Below are positions 17,004 to 25,102 of a stretch of DNA of 64,000 bases, piece after piece. How positions within the stretch are numbered: the stretch's first letter is position 1; each line of letters opens with the position of its first letter. Origin of the DNA: Dyadobacter sp. UC 10 (GTDB lineage Bacteria; Bacteroidota; Bacteroidia; Cytophagales; Spirosomataceae); the NCBI RefSeq assembly GCF_008369915.1, contig NZ_VSRN01000001.1, positions 4,088,501 to 4,152,500 of the forward strand. The letters are read 5' to 3'. A program made the translations under genes and the position numbers. The notes under the pieces were generated by a model. It did no database searches, had not been told where the DNA came from, and saw only the letters and a list, made by a program, of their open reading frames with translations.

Positions 17004-19574
17004 TTAAAATTGGATTTCGATGGTTTTTTGTTCGAATGGTTGAATTTTTATTTGATCGATTTTTGCCGCTTGGTTGTTTTCCAGCCATTTCAATGCACTA
17101 ATCTTTTTTGATCCGCCGATTTTGGTTTCATCTATTTTCAATGCAAAATCCGTTTGTGCAGAACTATTGTTCATCAGGATAATGTAAATGCTGTTTTTGG
17201 ACGTCGATTGGGCGGTAATGCATTCAATGGCAGGCTTATCTGGCTCGGCAAGTCCTTCTTTGATAACCAGTTTCGCTTTATCGCCGTAAACGGTCCCAGC
17301 TTCAAAACCATAAGTCTGGTGCGGGCCAACTTTTGGGGTTACGAAACCTCTAGGGAAACTGATCTTTCCATTGGATCTTAATTCCACCTCCGAAAGCAGG
17401 TAATCCGTGATCCAGCCGATCTGCCACCAGGCGTGGTGAGGATAGGGGCCGGCCCCGCGGTTCATCGCATTCCAGTAGTAAGACGCAACACTCGTTTTGC
17501 TGTCCACAAATGCGTCGCGGCCGATGGCAGCTGAACGGGCCATATCTGCGAAAATCTGCTCACCGGTGAGCTTGTACATCCGGATAAACATTCCTGCGTG
17601 ACTGGCCAGCTGGATAGGTCCATGGCGCGTCGCGGAGCCGAAAATTCCGCCATGCTCGAAGCTCAGGCCGGTTTGGCTGATCTCCCAGTCTTCCCGCGCT
17701 ATTCCGTTGACGGTTTTAGGATTATGGTTGGCGATAGGATGGGTGTAAATAGAAGTGGTGTAGATTTTCGCGCAGGTAACAGCCGCGTCCTGGTACTTTT
17801 TGTTTTTGGTAAAATCATAAAGATCCAGCAGAGCCTGCGCCGATTGTCCGGTTGCAAAATCCGGCGCGTAACGCGCGTCGCCGCACACACCGAGGAAAGA
17901 ACCCGTTTCCACTGCATTTTTAATAAACCAATCAGCGCCCTTTTGTGCAGCTTTCAGGTATTTTTCATCTTTAAGGAGCCGATAGGCGACGATCATTCCA
18001 TAAAATGTCGGCCGCACATCCTTAATGTCTTTGAATGCTCCTTGCTCCGTTTTGCGGTCATAAGCTACTGCCCAGCTTCCGTCGGCTTTTTGCCAGCTCA
18101 ACAGTTTATCCGCACCATATTTCAGGCGTGTTTTCAATTCGGTATCACCTGGCTCAAAAAGCAGCATATTGCCAATATCCAGCATGACATAGTAAGTAAG
18201 CGCGATTGGTTCGACCACCTCGCCCCATTCTTCGACAAACTTTTTCTTTTTCGCCAGGTAGTATTGCCCCTCCACCGAACCTTTAAAAAAGCCTTCGTCG
18301 GTTTGCTGCTGGACGAGCTTGAAATTTTTGGCAGGAGGCAGCACTTTGCCGGTCAGCTCGGGGTCGTTTGTGGCGTGGGCCAGCATCCACATTGCTCCAT
18401 AATCTGAGTTTTTCATCGCGTCCTTATCCGAACCCACTACACCACCGAGGTAAGATTGCGCGCCTATTTGTTTTCCTTTAAATTCTTCAATGTTCCAGAG
18501 AGAAGTTTTTGGATCAGTAAGGTAATGATGCATTTTTTCAATGCGATCGGTCAGAGATTGTTTGCTCTGACGAAGGCTTAATGTTTCGTCAAACTTATAA
18601 ATATCATTTGCAGCATGTTTGATCGCCTGGAACCAATCACCGGCAATGAGGCTATACCGGAAAGAAAAGCTATATTCTTCTCCTGCATTGAGTTCTGAGC
18701 TTTTTTCACCCAGAACCGGATAGTAAATAGTAGGCGCGAGCTGCCCTTTGCGGTTCATATGCGACAGGCCAATGTGCCAGTCCGTTTGGGTGATCTTGTC
18801 TTTGGCCCACGGATCTCTCGCCAGTCCGGGTTCCGGAATGACAGATAATGTGACGCCGTTTTTAGTAGTAACGAGCGGGCTCAATGTTGTGGCGCACCGC
18901 TCGCGATACACAACCGGGCGGTCGGGCACGCCGTGACCGTAGGCATAGGCCAATGCGAAATTCTTCTGCAAAGCGTTTCCCTGGAAGTAACCTGGTACTG
19001 AAGTCCAGCCGAGCTGCTCCTGGGCTACGGTTCCCAGCGTAGGAGTGGCCATTGAAAAGTAACCTTTCGCCTTCGCTTTAACGGTCATTTTAACAAGAAC
19101 ATCCGTTGGGTTTTGCGGGTCGATGCGCCAGTTGGAGGTTACAGTCGCTACCCCGGTTTCTTTCGAAAATTCGATCGCATCCGATTTGATCAACATTTTA
19201 CCCGGCAGAAAATGAAACGCCTGTCCGGCTTTGTTGAGGGAAACGTCGTTGATACTTTCCTTCCATTGTTCCTGCTGGTAATGGTAAGCCTCTTCCGGGA
19301 ATTTCCCACCTGTAATTTTTTCAAAGGTTTCGGTAGGTTCCGTTGAGGGTTTTGTGGCTGAGTACAGTAAAGTATGTTCACCCGAAGGCTTTGGCCCTTC
19401 AATCCACTTTCCTTCCTTTTTTACCTGTAAAGTGGCGATCGGAAATGTGCCGTCTGCCTTTCCCTGCCACACAACTTTAATATGATCATTGCTCAGTTGG
19501 TTCGGGTGTTTCTTCTGACCAAATGCTGCTCCTGATAATAAGAAGGCACATAATATCGCTGAAGTTATTCTCAT
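17004..19574 (-). CDS. Large secreted PUL protein of unknown function, probable alpha-helical toroid fold
   Basis: An 856-residue exported protein (signal peptide AILCAFLLSGAAFGQ). The first about 330 residues are beta-rich; the middle (about 340-720) contains repeated aromatic helices such as YGAMWMLAHATNDPE, YGADKLLSWQKADGSWAVAY, YLKAAQKGADWFIKNA and HHAWWQIGWITDYLLSEVEL, as in six-hairpin glycosidases and polysaccharide lyases; the C-terminus is a beta domain. I do not recognise an assigned family or catalytic residues. It is coupled to the ApbE gene by a 4-bp overlap (19571-19574). A glycan-cleaving role is inferred from fold and position. Confidence 0.7.
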   Translation of the reverse strand: MRITSAILCAFLLSGAAFGQKKHPNQLSNDHIKVVWQGKADGTFPIATLQVKKEGKWIEGPKPSGEHTLLYSATKPSTEPTETFEKITGGKFPEEAYHYQQEQWKESINDVSLNKAGQAFHFLPGKMLIKSDAIEFSKETGVATVTSNWRIDPQNPTDVLVKMTVKAKAKGYFSMATPTLGTVAQEQLGWTSVPGYFQGNALQKNFALAYAYGHGVPDRPVVYRERCATTLSPLVTTKNGVTLSVIPEPGLARDPWAKDKITQTDWHIGLSHMNRKGQLAPTIYYPVLGEKSSELNAGEEYSFSFRYSLIAGDWFQAIKHAANDIYKFDETLSLRQSKQSLTDRIEKMHHYLTDPKTSLWNIEEFKGKQIGAQSYLGGVVGSDKDAMKNSDYGAMWMLAHATNDPELTGKVLPPAKNFKLVQQQTDEGFFKGSVEGQYYLAKKKKFVEEWGEVVEPIALTYYVMLDIGNMLLFEPGDTELKTRLKYGADKLLSWQKADGSWAVAYDRKTEQGAFKDIKDVRPTFYGMIVAYRLLKDEKYLKAAQKGADWFIKNAVETGSFLGVCGDARYAPDFATGQSAQALLDLYDFTKNKKYQDAAVTCAKIYTTSIYTHPIANHNPKTVNGIAREDWEISQTGLSFEHGGIFGSATRHGPIQLASHAGMFIRMYKLTGEQIFADMARSAAIGRDAFVDSKTSVASYYWNAMNRGAGPYPHHAWWQIGWITDYLLSEVELRSNGKISFPRGFVTPKVGPHQTYGFEAGTVYGDKAKLVIKEGLAEPDKPAIECITAQSTSKNSIYIILMNNSSAQTDFALKIDETKIGGSKKISALKWLENNQAAKIDQIKIQPFEQKTIEIQF

Positions 19575-20593
19575 GGGTTATGTGTTTCCGTTATAAATTC
19601 CTGAATCCCTTTTGTCCTGTAACCCTCGATTTTACCGTTTTCACCGGTGTAAATCAGGTAGGCATCGAGGTCACTGTGTTGTGTTAAAAATTGCTTTGTC
19701 GCTTCCAGCCCCATGACAAAAAACGCGGTGTCATAACCATCTGCGGTGATTGCGTCTTTGGCGAAAACGGTAACGCTTAGCAAAGATGATTCTTCCATGG
19801 AGCCCGTTTTTGGGTTGATAATATGGTTGAAAACGCGGCCATTTTTGGTGAAATGATTGTGATAATTACCAGCTGTTGTCATCGCACGGTCACTCAGTCT
19901 GGCAGTGGCAAAGAGCGTCCCCGGTTTAAGCGGATTTTCAATTCCTGCTACCCACGGACTGTGCCCGTTTTTATTTCCCCGACAAACCACCTCACCGCCG
20001 ATCTCCACCATAAACCGGTCTATTTTTTGACTGCTGAGAAATGCGCTGATGATATCCACCGAATAGCCCTGTGCAATTCCGTTCATATCGATCCTGATAC
20101 CTGTTTTAGCTTTTGTGATAGATCTGGCATCAAAGCGAATCTTGTCAAAACCTACATATTGGAGCAGTGAGTCGACGTTAGCGAGCTCAGGATCGGTACG
20201 CCTGGCACCAAATCCAAGTGCTTCCGTCAGCGGCATGATCGTAGGATCAAAAGCGCCTTTTGTGGCCAGGTATATTTCTCTGGATTTTTTTAAAACCGGA
20301 TAAAAATACGGCGACTTGAACTTGTGTGATCCGGTACTATTATTAAATGTAACGATCTCTGAATCTTTACGATACAAGGATAAGCATAGATCGAAATCCG
20401 TGAGGATGGAGTCAATCTGGACTTTGAAATTCCGGTTGCGCTGATCAAAATATTTAATATGATAGGTAGTACCCTGCGCCTCGCCGGAAATAGAGATCAT
20501 CCGCTCATCCCCGGCGGTTTCCGCATTCACCGGGGTAAGAAGCATTTGCAATACCACTAAAAAAAGCGCAAACGAAATTTTCAAAGTCATCAA
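19571..20593 (-). CDS. apbE: FAD:protein FMN transferase, exported
   Basis: ApbE covalently attaches FMN to a Thr or Ser of target proteins outside the cytoplasm, using FAD as donor. An N-terminal signal peptide (ISFALFLVVLQMLLTPVNAE) directs export; no lipobox is obvious. Family motifs are GEAQGTTYHIKYF, DPTIMPLTEALGF, DMNGIAQGYSVD, EIGGEVVCRG, TTAGNYHNHF and AITADGYDTAFFVMG. The length of 340 aa is typical. It lies 13 bp after the exported FAD oxidoreductase gene. A likely target, the protein at 22593-23516 with a GAT flavinylation motif, is two genes upstream in the same operon. The same operon suggests a dedicated transferase. Confidence 0.92.
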   Translation of the reverse strand: MMTLKISFALFLVVLQMLLTPVNAETAGDERMISISGEAQGTTYHIKYFDQRNRNFKVQIDSILTDFDLCLSLYRKDSEIVTFNNSTGSHKFKSPYFYPVLKKSREIYLATKGAFDPTIMPLTEALGFGARRTDPELANVDSLLQYVGFDKIRFDARSITKAKTGIRIDMNGIAQGYSVDIISAFLSSQKIDRFMVEIGGEVVCRGNKNGHSPWVAGIENPLKPGTLFATARLSDRAMTTAGNYHNHFTKNGRVFNHIINPKTGSMEESSLLSVTVFAKDAITADGYDTAFFVMGLEATKQFLTQHSDLDAYLIYTGENGKIEGYRTKGIQEFITETHNP

Positions 20594-20606
20594 ATCAGTA
20601 TGTTAC

Positions 20607-22589
20607 TCAAGGCTGCGGCTCTACTGTTTCTCCTTTCAGGATTCCCATCAGTTCCGGTAAATGATGCTCATAAACACCCCGGGGAGTGGTTTTGTATTTC
20701 TTTGTCAAAGAAGCTGCGAACCCGACTACCTCACCCATCATTCCGCAAGTCCGCATTACTCTTGTACTGCCGAATGCGACGTGCGTCGTGCTGATATTTC
20801 TTCCCGCCATGAACAGGTTTTGAATGTTTTTGGAATATAAGCAGCGATAAGGAATTGTGTAGGGAGCGACCTTAATATGTTTTGTTCCGGCAAAAAACTC
20901 CTGGCCTTCGAAATACTTGCTGTTCTTCGCGTCGGGAAAATGCAGGTCGATCGTCCAGGTAGCGGTTACCGAGCCGTCGGGATAAAACTTACCTTCCTGA
21001 ATATCCATTTGGTTCAGTATATGATCGCCGATAATACGCCTCGATTCCCTTTTTCCACCAATGTAGGCAACCCACGCCAGTTCATGTTTCGCGTATTTCG
21101 CTGCCTTGTTCTTTTTCAGATAAGACCAGTTTCCGTAGATCGCGCGGAGGTTGTGATCGCGGATTTTCTCGGCGTCTGTTATGGTATTGAAATTCCCGAA
21201 GCCGGTTTCCCATTGCCAGTCGGCTTTGGGTTCGTCGATATGGTATTCGTCGGAAAACTGGATCGCCCAGGGTGTTTCCGGAAATGAAGAAACGGTATCT
21301 CGCGGCAGGGAGGCCCACAGGTTGGAAGTGCCGAGTGTGAAATCATCCGCCTTTTCAGCCGCCAGCGATTCGCCCGTTTCGGCCTTGCTTTCTCGTCCCA
21401 TCCTGAACTCTGCACCTGCTAAAAAGCCGATGGTTCCGTCGCCGGTACAATCTGTAAAGAACGATCCGGCAAACCGTGTTTCCTGGTTCGTAGCGATATC
21501 GCGGCCTACCACCGCAGTAATGATATCATTCTCTTTTTCAACTTTATACACATGCGTGTTTAGAAACAGGGAAATATTAGGCTCGGCTTTCACGATTGAA
21601 ATCTTGCGCGCGTCACCATATTCTTTGGCATCCGGATTACCGTTTCCGGGATCACCATTATCCATTTCGCGAACAATCCGCCCCAATTTTGGGTAATGAT
21701 TTTTATCGACGTCCCCCATCAAATGCACGCGCACCTCCGAACTGTTGTTTCCGCCAAGCACGGGCCTGTCCTGGATCAGTGCAACTTTCAGTCCCATTCT
21801 TGCCCCGGAAATTGCAGCACAGGTGCCGGCAATCCCCCCGCCTACGACCACCAGGTCAAACTGACCAGCGTCCATTGGTTTGTCGGTGAGGTTCAAAAGT
21901 TTTTTGCGAAAGGCAGTCAGTCCTTCAAGCTTATTTGGTGGGGTGAATTTCAGCTCGTCGGTAAATAAAATGGCATCGCAGCGGCCATTGAAGCCTGTCA
22001 GGTCTTTTATTGCAAGCTTTACCTGGCCGGCTTTCAAGTCCATTTGCCCGGCGTCATACCATTTCCATTCATCCGACCCGCTTTCTCCAAAGACCATATC
22101 GACAGGTTTACCATCAATAATCAGCCTGAACTTCCCCGGACCCTTCGGAAATGGTGCCCAGTCTTTTGTCCGCACCCACATCCGGTACTTACCGGTTTTA
22201 GGGAACTGTACCGTGGTGGTAGCATCTTTTACAGGTCGCCCCATACCATGCGCCATCAGGTAAGATGAGCCCATTACGACAAAAGATTGCTGATCAATCA
22301 CCCAGCCGCCTTTGTCTGCAAACGATTCTGTCTCAACGAATACATGATTTTGGGCAGAAACAGAAAAAGAGAAAAATATTAGAAACAATACCGTTGGCTG
22401 AAGCCAACGGGCATTGAATAAGAAATCAATTGTTCCGGGCTTTGGTCCTGATAGCATCGTATTTCCCATTGTCTTTTCTATAGTCTTTTCCGTCGGCTGA
22501 AGCCGGCGGGAATTCAATAAAAAATCAATTGCCCCGGGCTTCAGCCCGGGGATCTTAAATGGATTTAGGATTTTGTAAGATGTTTTCAT
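20607..22589 (-). CDS. Exported FAD-dependent oxidoreductase with N-terminal carbohydrate-binding-like domain
   Basis: Residues about 83-215 form a beta-sandwich (TTVQFPKTGKYRMWVRTKDW) like the sugar-binding domains attached to xanthan-lyase-type proteins. Residues 245-655 are the flavoprotein: LVVVGGGIAG (246-255), DRPVLGGNNSSEVRVH, GKRESRRIIGDH and AGRNISTTHVAFGSTRVMR. The hydrophobic export segment (VLFLIFFSFSVSAQ) ends at residue 80 because two REP-like units (residues about 13-66) are translated in frame between the basic start MKTSYKIL and the hydrophobic core. Later starts at Met41 or Met45 are possible. It lies four bases after the 307-aa protein gene. The substrate is unknown. Confidence 0.83.
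   Translation of the reverse strand: MKTSYKILNPFKIPGLKPGAIDFLLNSRRLQPTEKTIEKTMGNTMLSGPKPGTIDFLFNARWLQPTVLFLIFFSFSVSAQNHVFVETESFADKGGWVIDQQSFVVMGSSYLMAHGMGRPVKDATTTVQFPKTGKYRMWVRTKDWAPFPKGPGKFRLIIDGKPVDMVFGESGSDEWKWYDAGQMDLKAGQVKLAIKDLTGFNGRCDAILFTDELKFTPPNKLEGLTAFRKKLLNLTDKPMDAGQFDLVVVGGGIAGTCAAISGARMGLKVALIQDRPVLGGNNSSEVRVHLMGDVDKNHYPKLGRIVREMDNGDPGNGNPDAKEYGDARKISIVKAEPNISLFLNTHVYKVEKENDIITAVVGRDIATNQETRFAGSFFTDCTGDGTIGFLAGAEFRMGRESKAETGESLAAEKADDFTLGTSNLWASLPRDTVSSFPETPWAIQFSDEYHIDEPKADWQWETGFGNFNTITDAEKIRDHNLRAIYGNWSYLKKNKAAKYAKHELAWVAYIGGKRESRRIIGDHILNQMDIQEGKFYPDGSVTATWTIDLHFPDAKNSKYFEGQEFFAGTKHIKVAPYTIPYRCLYSKNIQNLFMAGRNISTTHVAFGSTRVMRTCGMMGEVVGFAASLTKKYKTTPRGVYEHHLPELMGILKGETVEPQP
22380..22557. 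repeat. REP-like hairpin pair inside the start of a coding region
   Basis: Two roughly 60-bp units, each with two hairpins, lie in the 5' end of the exported FAD oxidoreductase gene. One hairpin is of type ccgtcggctgaagccggcgg (22489-22508), the other ccccgggcttcagcccgggg (22532-22551). A second, more diverged pair lies at 22392-22445 (ttggctgaagccaa, ccgggctttgg). The loops (tgaa, ttca) and the spacers (gaattcaataaaaaatcaat) resemble the array at 16829-16997. Both copies keep the reading frame open. Confidence 0.85.
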
Positions 22590-22592
22590 GAG

Positions 22593-23516
22593 TTAGTTTT
22601 TTGCCAATATTTGATTAATTAGCGATGCTTGTTCTTGATTGGATTCGGGAAGACTGGCTTTCAGGTTTTCCTTGACTGAGTCGGTGACCGGGACGGATTG
22701 CAGTTTTTTCAGAATAGCGATCTGTAAAGCGTAGGGAGATTTTTGGTAAGTCTGCCAAAGCCAGCTTTGCTTTTCTTGTCCTGCTAAAAAGCTTTCCCCC
22801 ACACGTTGTAATGCGTTCTTTGCTATGAAAATGTTTTTTCCGCCGATAATCTTTTCAATATCAGTTTCATAATTGCGCCGGACATTGCCGTTCGGATCCA
22901 CCACTTTATCCATTGCCCAATATTGATAATGGTAGTTGCTGCTGTTTAAAAAGCTGTGTAGCAAATTGTCATCACTGTATTCTTCAATAATTTTTTGCAT
23001 TTCCGGCACCACCTTCCCATATGCAATGTGCCAGAGTGTATAGCAGGTATAAACCGCACCATCTATCACCTGATTTTTAATGGTTTTTAAAGTCGCCCCC
23101 GCCTTCACGTCTACTGAGTCGGTCAGGTTTTCGGTGCCTGTCGTAATCAGGTCTTCCATTTTCAATTCGGCAAAAATGGAGGTAGGCTGCGCGAGAATGT
23201 CCTGCAACTTCTGGTAATCTTCTTCCTTGAACTCGTCGTGGTCCACTTTGGTGAGCACTTTGTTTGGCGGCAGATCGAAGCGCATATAGTTGCCCAGCAG
23301 GTCCCAGTAAAAATTAATATGCACCGGTTTGCATTCATTGGTGTAGCAAACCGGTGTGAAAATGTTCCTGAAAAAATACTGCGGCCTGCCGGCATCATCC
23401 AGTGCAAGCTTCAAAGTATAGCTCAAAGTATCATTTTCCACGACCGTAAACTCCCGCACTTTGTCCGGAGCAGGGGAAGTTTGAAGGAGCAGGAAAAAGG
23501 TCAGAAGGTTGAGCAT
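22593..23516 (-). CDS. Probable secreted flavinylated protein (ApbE target), family not recognised
   Basis: A 307-residue exported protein with a short signal peptide (LLTFFLLLQTSPA). It contains VDVKAGATLKT (residues 135-145), which fits the ApbE recognition pattern Dxx(S/A)GAT seen in FMN-binding domains of NqrC/RnfG type; Thr142 would carry the FMN. A second notable block is VCYTNECKPVHINFYWDLLG (56-75) with two cysteines four residues apart. The C-terminal half is helical and charged. Location next to an exported flavoprotein and apbE supports an extracytoplasmic electron-transfer or cofactor role. The overall family is unknown to me, so the function is inference. Confidence 0.6.
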   Translation of the reverse strand: MLNLLTFFLLLQTSPAPDKVREFTVVENDTLSYTLKLALDDAGRPQYFFRNIFTPVCYTNECKPVHINFYWDLLGNYMRFDLPPNKVLTKVDHDEFKEEDYQKLQDILAQPTSIFAELKMEDLITTGTENLTDSVDVKAGATLKTIKNQVIDGAVYTCYTLWHIAYGKVVPEMQKIIEEYSDDNLLHSFLNSSNYHYQYWAMDKVVDPNGNVRRNYETDIEKIIGGKNIFIAKNALQRVGESFLAGQEKQSWLWQTYQKSPYALQIAILKKLQSVPVTDSVKENLKASLPESNQEQASLINQILAKN

Positions 23517-23544
23517 AAAATTAGATTACTTCGGCTGTCGGCTT

Positions 23545-23585
23545 CTATTTATTCAATCATTCAATCAATCAATCATTCATTCATG
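23545..23585. repeat. Tetranucleotide (attc/aatc) microsatellite
   Basis: A run of 4-bp units (attcaatcattcaatcaatc and onward, ending at the susD stop) lies between the susD gene and the next gene of the operon. It could be prone to slippage, which would change spacing but not reading frame, because it is intergenic. No hairpin is formed. Confidence 0.6.
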
Positions 23586-25079
23586 TTACTTCCAGTCCGG
23601 ATTCTGTTCGATCTTGGAATTGGCATTGAGCTCATCCTGCGGAATAGGGAAATATTTGTTTTTAGCGGTGACGTTGCGAACGGGATAAACAGCATTGACT
23701 GCTTTTGGAATGACCGTAAGGAATTTGCCGGTGCGGGTCAGATCATACCAGCGGTCACCTTCGGCGAAGAATTCCCACGCGCGTTCCTGTAAAATGGCTT
23801 CAACCAATGCATCTTTTGTAATTCCCGCTTTCAGATCGGGCAGACCGGCGCGCTTGCGCACGACATTGACTGCTTCAAGCGCTGCTGCATTGGCTCCGTT
23901 CAGACGGGCTTCTGCTTCTGCCAGGATCAGATAAACATCCGGCATTCTCAGAATAGGAATGTTGGGGATGAAACCGACGGTCGAAACCGGATCCATGTAT
24001 TTTTTGATCAGCACACCATCTGGTGTAATAGGCGTGATGTTGCGCTGGGATATGACCTTGCCGGACTTATCTATATAGCTGGTGTCCAGTAATTGTCTTC
24101 TCTTGTCGGCAGGATTAAACGAATCAAAAAACGACTGGTATGCAAACATCGACCCGTAAGAAGTCCTTGCATAAGCGGGGCCCGCGCTTCCCGGAGGGCC
24201 GCATAAACCGACGAGCTGGTGGCTCAATCCCGGTGAAATCGGGTCGACCTCATAGGCGAATATGTTTTCAAGCCGCGCAGCATCTTCATTATCGTAACGA
24301 TATACATCCAGTACATTAGGCAGCAATGCATGTTTCCCCGAAGTGATCACTTCTTTTGCTTTTGCAATTGCTGTCGGATAATCTTCATTGTATAATGCGG
24401 CTTTGGCGTGTAATGCAAATGCCGCTTCGCGCGAGACCCGGCCTTTGGCAACAGTCGGGAAGGAAGCCAATCCCGCTGACTCAGCTTGTTCCAGGTCTGC
24501 GTAAATCTGTTTATAAATATCCGCTTTCGCGCTTTTTGCTACGGAAGCATCCTCTTCGGAGTAGCTCGGCGCGATTTTAACAGGGACTTCCCCGAAATTC
24601 TTGGTCAGCAACCAGTGGTAAAATGCCCTCAGAAAGTAAGCCTCTCCGATAATCTGTTTTTTACGCGTTTCGTCCATTGAGGCATCCGGCACCTTTGCGA
24701 TCAGCCAGTTGGCCTTCTCGATACCTCCATAGCAGGATTGCCAGATTTGCTGAGGAGACTCAAATAAACGGTCGTTACTTTTTTGCGTCGTGTAGTTGAC
24801 ATCATAGGTAAACAGTGTAAGGGTATTGCGGCCCACCACCCCTCTTGGATAAGTCTGGTCATCACTGAAATCGGCCACGATGGTCAATGCAGGCGCGTTG
24901 CCTACTCCCGCAATTCCCCCGTAAACACCAATCAATGCTTTCTCCGCATCGGCTGCGGTCTTGTAAAAATTTTCAGTGTAAATGGAAGAGTAAACCGTCT
25001 CTTCCAGGTCGCAGGATTGCAGCAGGAGTGAAGCCCCGAGCGCACCTATATATGTTGCTATTTTAGATCTTGTTTTCAT
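23586..25079 (-). CDS. SusD/RagB-family glycan-binding lipoprotein (PUL 1)
   Basis: Outer-membrane surface lipoprotein that works with the SusC porin encoded just upstream to capture oligosaccharides. The signal peptide ends in a lipobox (SLLLQSC, Cys23). SusD features include YTENFYKTAADAEKALIGVYGG, KKQIIGEAYFLRAFYHWLLTKNFGEVP, ALHAKAALYNEDYPTAI (tetratricopeptide-like helix), and the C-terminal RMPDVYLILAEAEARLNG with ERAWEFFAEGDRWYDLTRTG. The length of 497 aa is normal. The gene starts 24 bp after susC, a typical coupled arrangement. Confidence 0.95.
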   Translation of the reverse strand: MKTRSKIATYIGALGASLLLQSCDLEETVYSSIYTENFYKTAADAEKALIGVYGGIAGVGNAPALTIVADFSDDQTYPRGVVGRNTLTLFTYDVNYTTQKSNDRLFESPQQIWQSCYGGIEKANWLIAKVPDASMDETRKKQIIGEAYFLRAFYHWLLTKNFGEVPVKIAPSYSEEDASVAKSAKADIYKQIYADLEQAESAGLASFPTVAKGRVSREAAFALHAKAALYNEDYPTAIAKAKEVITSGKHALLPNVLDVYRYDNEDAARLENIFAYEVDPISPGLSHQLVGLCGPPGSAGPAYARTSYGSMFAYQSFFDSFNPADKRRQLLDTSYIDKSGKVISQRNITPITPDGVLIKKYMDPVSTVGFIPNIPILRMPDVYLILAEAEARLNGANAAALEAVNVVRKRAGLPDLKAGITKDALVEAILQERAWEFFAEGDRWYDLTRTGKFLTVIPKAVNAVYPVRNVTAKNKYFPIPQDELNANSKIEQNPDWK

Positions 25080-25102
25080 AAATAAAATGGCTGTTTGAGG
25101 AT

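Noticed and set aside
17598..18407. 269-codon plus-strand ORF opposite the 856-aa protein
   Set aside because: Shadow; Cys- and Phe-rich sequence without known motif or start context.
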